NCBI GenBank assembly: GCA_965218715.1 | Contig: CBDCLY010000006.1 | Location: 62,001 to 126,000 of the forward strand | Direction of reading: 5' to 3' | DNA from: CBDCLY01 sp965218715 | Lineage (GTDB): Bacteria > Bacteroidota > Bacteroidia > Flavobacteriales_E > Vicingaceae | Length of the DNA stretch: 64,000 nucleotides | Part shown: piece by piece, positions 61,370-64,000 of the stretch | Layout of the letters: each line of letters begins with the position of its first letter | Numbering within the stretch: position 1 is the stretch's first letter | Notes under the pieces: generated by a model | The model's input: only the letters and a program-made list of their open reading frames with translations | Told to the model about the DNA's origin: nothing | The model's database searches: none | Position numbers and translations under genes: made by a program

Positions 61370-63301
61370 TTACTTTTTCTTTGGTGTTGCAGCGCCCTTT
61401 TGTTTTGCCATTTCTTCAAGGCGTTTTTGGAAACCAGATTTCTTTTTTGCTTGAGGTCTTTTCTTATTGGATTCAATTTTAGCTCTTATGCTATCTTCGT
61501 TGATGAACACTTTACGAATCAATAATGTTTGTCCCATTGAAATTACATTGGCTAGAAAGTAATAGTAACTTAAACCAGATGAGTAACTGTTGAAGAAAAA
61601 CAGCATCATCACTGGCATCATGTAAGTCATTATTTTCATTTGTGAGGCCATTGCACCCTCGGTTGCCGCTCCCATGCTCATTGAACTATTCATCCTAGTG
61701 TAAAACATTAAAGAGATGGCCATTAAAAGAGTAAATAAACTCACATGGTCTCCATAAAATGGTATACTAAAACCTTCTGGAAAATTGTAGATAGAATCAT
61801 AAGAGGATAAATCATCTGCCCACAAAAAGCTTTCTTGTCGGAGTTCAATGGATGATGGAAAGAACCTAAACATGGCTATCAAAATTGGCATCTGAATCAA
61901 CATTGGAATGCACCCACTCAAAGGGTTCACACCAGTTTGTTTATACAAGCTCATCATCGCTTGCTGCTTCTTCATTGCATCGTCTTTGTACTTTTCGTTT
62001 AATTCATTTATTTCAGGCTTTAAAACCCTCATTTTGGCCCCAGACAAATAAGTTTTGTAAGTAATCGGCATTAAAACCAATTTCAACAAAATGGTAAGTA
62101 TTAAGATGATAATACCATAACTTAAATCGAAACTATCTAGGTAAGTAAATACAGGTATTACAGCAAATCGATTTACCCAACCAAAAATGCCCCAACCTAA
62201 ATTGATAATGTTTTGCATCTCTAGGTCATACTGACTTAAAGTATTGTAATTGTTTGGTCCAAAATAAATAGACATTCCAAACTGCTCGCTTGGGATCCCT
62301 TGAACTGGAATGCTTAATGAAGTCTTTAAGGTTTTTACATAATCAGTGCTTTCTTCATCAGTCACTGTTTCCATAAATGCTTTAGACTTATCGAAATAAT
62401 TATCTGCAACAATAGTGGTATTAAAAAACTGTTGTTTTAGGGAAACCCATTTTACCGATGCCTCAAAATTTTCCTTCTCGTCACTTGTTGCTGCAAGGTC
62501 ATCAACATCTTCGTCTTTGTATTTGTAGAATATTGTGGTTGCTTCTCTTTGGCTTTTTAATCCTTTCTCCTGGTTAGGTGCATTAAGTACCCAATCCATG
62601 TACATTTCTCCAGATCTCGCATCGACAATTTGATCCAATCCAATTAAGTTGATATCAAAATCAATCATGTAATTGTTTCCTTGGATAGTATAAACGAACT
62701 CCAAGTAGCTGTTTCCATCTTCTGCCGCCAATTGAAATCGGATAATTTCACTCTGCTCACCGCTGATGCTCATGTCATTTGCATCTGTTTTAAAAACTAA
62801 ATCGTCGGTGTAAATGCTATTGTTGGATTTTGTAAAAAAGTTAAGGTTAAACTGAGAAGTTGAATCCATTAATATCAAAGGATCACCAGAATAGGTTTTA
62901 AAACCTTTTAGGTTCACTTTCTCAAGCTTTCCACCCTTAGTATTGAAGTCAATAATGAATTTATCGGTCTCAACTTGTATTGTTTTTGCTTCTCCTGTTG
63001 CAGCTTGGTAAAAGCTTCCATAATTTGCTCTGGCCAAAGAGGATTGTACAGAATCATTTGCATTTTGAAAGTTTTCTTCAGGGCTAATTTGAGCTTCATT
63101 ACCAGTTGAAATCTGTGCTTGTTCAATTTCAACAGAAGCCTCATTAGCAATTCTTCTCTCTTCCTCTAGTTTTACATTTTCAATTGAATCTTGTCGCAAA
63201 CGGGCTGCTTCAACCTCGGCGTCGCTTGGTGCATTTAGCACGCTAAATCCAATAATTATTGCTCCAATCAATAGGAGTCCTGTGAGCGTATTTTTATCCA
63301 T
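61370..63301 (-). CDS. yidC: Membrane protein insertase YidC
   Basis: A 643-residue YidC of the long Gram-negative type. A first helix (about residues 7-22) is followed by a ~320-residue periplasmic domain (beta-rich, with GGKLEKVNLKGFKTYSG). The conserved membrane core of five helices has YGIIILILTILLKLVLMPIT, NELNEKYKDDAMKKQQAMMS, QTGVNPLSGCIPMLIQMPIL and YFLANVISMGQ. The C-terminal tail is basic. It inserts proteins into the inner membrane with or without Sec. The neighbours are pyrG upstream and the DUF6438 lipoprotein downstream. Confidence 0.97.
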   Translation of the reverse strand: MDKNTLTGLLLIGAIIIGFSVLNAPSDAEVEAARLRQDSIENVKLEEERRIANEASVEIEQAQISTGNEAQISPEENFQNANDSVQSSLARANYGSFYQAATGEAKTIQVETDKFIIDFNTKGGKLEKVNLKGFKTYSGDPLILMDSTSQFNLNFFTKSNNSIYTDDLVFKTDANDMSISGEQSEIIRFQLAAEDGNSYLEFVYTIQGNNYMIDFDINLIGLDQIVDARSGEMYMDWVLNAPNQEKGLKSQREATTIFYKYKDEDVDDLAATSDEKENFEASVKWVSLKQQFFNTTIVADNYFDKSKAFMETVTDEESTDYVKTLKTSLSIPVQGIPSEQFGMSIYFGPNNYNTLSQYDLEMQNIINLGWGIFGWVNRFAVIPVFTYLDSFDLSYGIIILILTILLKLVLMPITYKTYLSGAKMRVLKPEINELNEKYKDDAMKKQQAMMSLYKQTGVNPLSGCIPMLIQMPILIAMFRFFPSSIELRQESFLWADDLSSYDSIYNFPEGFSIPFYGDHVSLFTLLMAISLMFYTRMNSSMSMGAATEGAMASQMKIMTYMMPVMMLFFFNSYSSGLSYYYFLANVISMGQTLLIRKVFINEDSIRAKIESNKKRPQAKKKSGFQKRLEEMAKQKGAATPKKK

Positions 63302-63315
63302 TACTTATTAATTCC

Positions 63316-64000
63316 TTATTTCGATTTTTCGATGGCAGCCCTTATAAAGTCTACGAACAATGGGTGAGGATTTAAAACTGTTGATTTATATTCTGGATGA
63401 AATTGAACACCAACAAACCATGGGTGGTTATCCAATTCAACTATTTCAACCATTTTTCCCTCTGGGTTTATCCCAGTAGTTTTCATCCCAGCCTCTTCAA
63501 ACTGCTTAGTATAGTCGTTATTGAATTCAAATCGATGCCTATGCCTTTCTGTAACATTATTGCTTCCGTATGCCTTTGCCGCTAAACTCTGGTCTTTAAC
63601 ATCACAATCATATGCACCTAAGCGCATGGTACCGCCTTTATCAGAAACTCCTTTTTGCGCTTCCATCAAGTAAATTACTGGGTCCTGAGTTGAGGCTTCA
63701 ATTTCTGTTGTATGCGCTTCGTTTAAATTCAAAACATTTCTCGCAAATTCTACAACTGCGCATTGCATGCCTAAGCAAATGCCAAGAAAAGGGATTTTAT
63801 TTATCCTGGCATGTTCCACTGCCACAATCTTCCCTTCTATTCCACGCTCACCAAAACCTGGTGCGACTAAAACTCCATCTAGTTTACTTAACAATTCTTC
63901 TACATTTCCTTTTTTTATGCTTTCAGAATGAATCCATTCAACCTCAACTGCAGCTTGATGAGAAACCCCAGCATGTTTTATTGCTTCATGTATTGAGATA
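63316..64000 (-). CDS. pyrG: CTP synthase, C-terminal part, cut by window edge
   Basis: The minus-strand frame runs through the right edge without a start, so only the last ~227 residues are present. They form the class I glutamine amidotransferase domain: LDGVLVAPGFGERGIEGK, the nucleophile Cys in FLGICLGMQ, and His/Glu in FVGVQFHPEYKS near the end. EVEWIHSES upstream links it to the synthetase half. A start at 63894 would be an internal Met, not the true start. The enzyme makes CTP from UTP. Its 14-base spacing to yidC suggests co-transcription. Confidence 0.95.
   Translation of the reverse strand, partial: ISIHEAIKHAGVSHQAAVEVEWIHSESIKKGNVEELLSKLDGVLVAPGFGERGIEGKIVAVEHARINKIPFLGICLGMQCAVVEFARNVLNLNEAHTTEIEASTQDPVIYLMEAQKGVSDKGGTMRLGAYDCDVKDQSLAAKAYGSNNVTERHRHRFEFNNDYTKQFEEAGMKTTGINPEGKMVEIVELDNHPWFVGVQFHPEYKSTVLNPHPLFVDFIRAAIEKSK

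Noticed and set aside
60763..61476. Long form of the DUF6438 lipoprotein
   Set aside because: The extra 36 residues overlap the yidC coding frame; ATG 61368 gives a clean lipoprotein signal right after the yidC stop.
61268..61525. Plus-strand open frame overlapping the yidC and DUF6438 junction
   Set aside because: Antisense to two real genes with no family match.
1..64000. tRNA, rRNA, CRISPR array or IS element
   Set aside because: No tRNA cloverleaf, ribosomal sequence, regular repeat-spacer pattern or transposase frame was found by reading the gaps and open frames; a tRNA/IS search tool would be needed to rule out weak cases.

Overview
The window looks like chromosomal DNA from a member of the Bacteroidota, most likely a marine or aquatic Flavobacteriales-type bacterium. 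The DNA is AT-rich by eye. Two large exported proteins end in type IX secretion (T9SS) sorting domains. Several families typical of the phylum are present: two S46 dipeptidyl-peptidases, a GWxTD lipoprotein, DUF4834, a YtxJ-type bacillithiol-system protein, and a carbamoyl-phosphate synthase large subunit without its allosteric domain. Start codons lack obvious Shine-Dalgarno sequences, several genes start with TTG, and TAnnTTTG boxes of the Bacteroidota sigma factor type lie close upstream of several genes. No rRNA, tRNA or CRISPR array was found.

Layout. (1) About 1-12300, minus strand: a surface-glycan locus. It holds a flippase (cut by the left edge), a GmhA-like isomerase, a fused nucleotidyltransferase-PfkB kinase with its domains in the reverse of the HldE order, two nucleotide-sugar epimerases, a methyltransferase, a sugar aminotransferase, two sulfotransferases, two glycosyltransferases and a T9SS Kelch protein. 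Genes in the first part are packed with TAATG and ATGA overlaps and are probably one operon. (2) 12295-22578, minus: a YfhO-type membrane protein, a DUF4834 protein, carB, a 1144-residue T9SS propeller protein with its own terminator, and an outer-membrane barrel candidate. (3) 22622-33768, mainly plus: OsmC, YtxJ with a tiny lipoprotein (minus), ung, a BamA/TamA-like protein, rmuC, a GWxTD lipoprotein, rlmB, a GT39-like transferase, a PlsC-like acyltransferase, a DUF547 lipoprotein and a rhodanese. (4) 33871-43276: two S46 peptidases with different predicted specificities around an AMP nucleosidase, a TMEM175-like channel, an S37 peptidase and uvrB. (5) 43409-50265: the most accessory-looking stretch. 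It contains lineage-specific lipoproteins, a RidA gene broken by an in-frame stop, a lipoprotein paired with an M50-like HEFGH membrane protein, a glycine-zipper protein, a frameshifted membrane gene at a T9 tract, a HipBA toxin-antitoxin pair with paired operator-like repeats, and a PD40 lipoprotein. (6) 50408-64000: a cold-shock-domain protein, an acyltransferase, a DUF2007 protein, a propeller lipoprotein, a thioredoxin-like/TPR protein, a VF530-ASCH fusion, dinB, two YceI proteins, a KtrAB potassium system, a peroxiredoxin, a DUF6438 lipoprotein, yidC and the 3' end of pyrG.

How the parts relate: much of the window serves the cell envelope (glycan synthesis and export, lipoproteins, T9SS cargo, barrel assembly, YidC) and periplasmic peptide breakdown (S46 and S37 peptidases). 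DNA-repair genes (ung, rmuC, uvrB, dinB) are interspersed. No complete, clearly novel multi-gene system is visible. The best candidates for new biology are the lipoprotein plus HEFGH pair at 45271-46420, the VF530-ASCH fusion, the reversed HldE-like enzyme, and the two broken genes in region 5.
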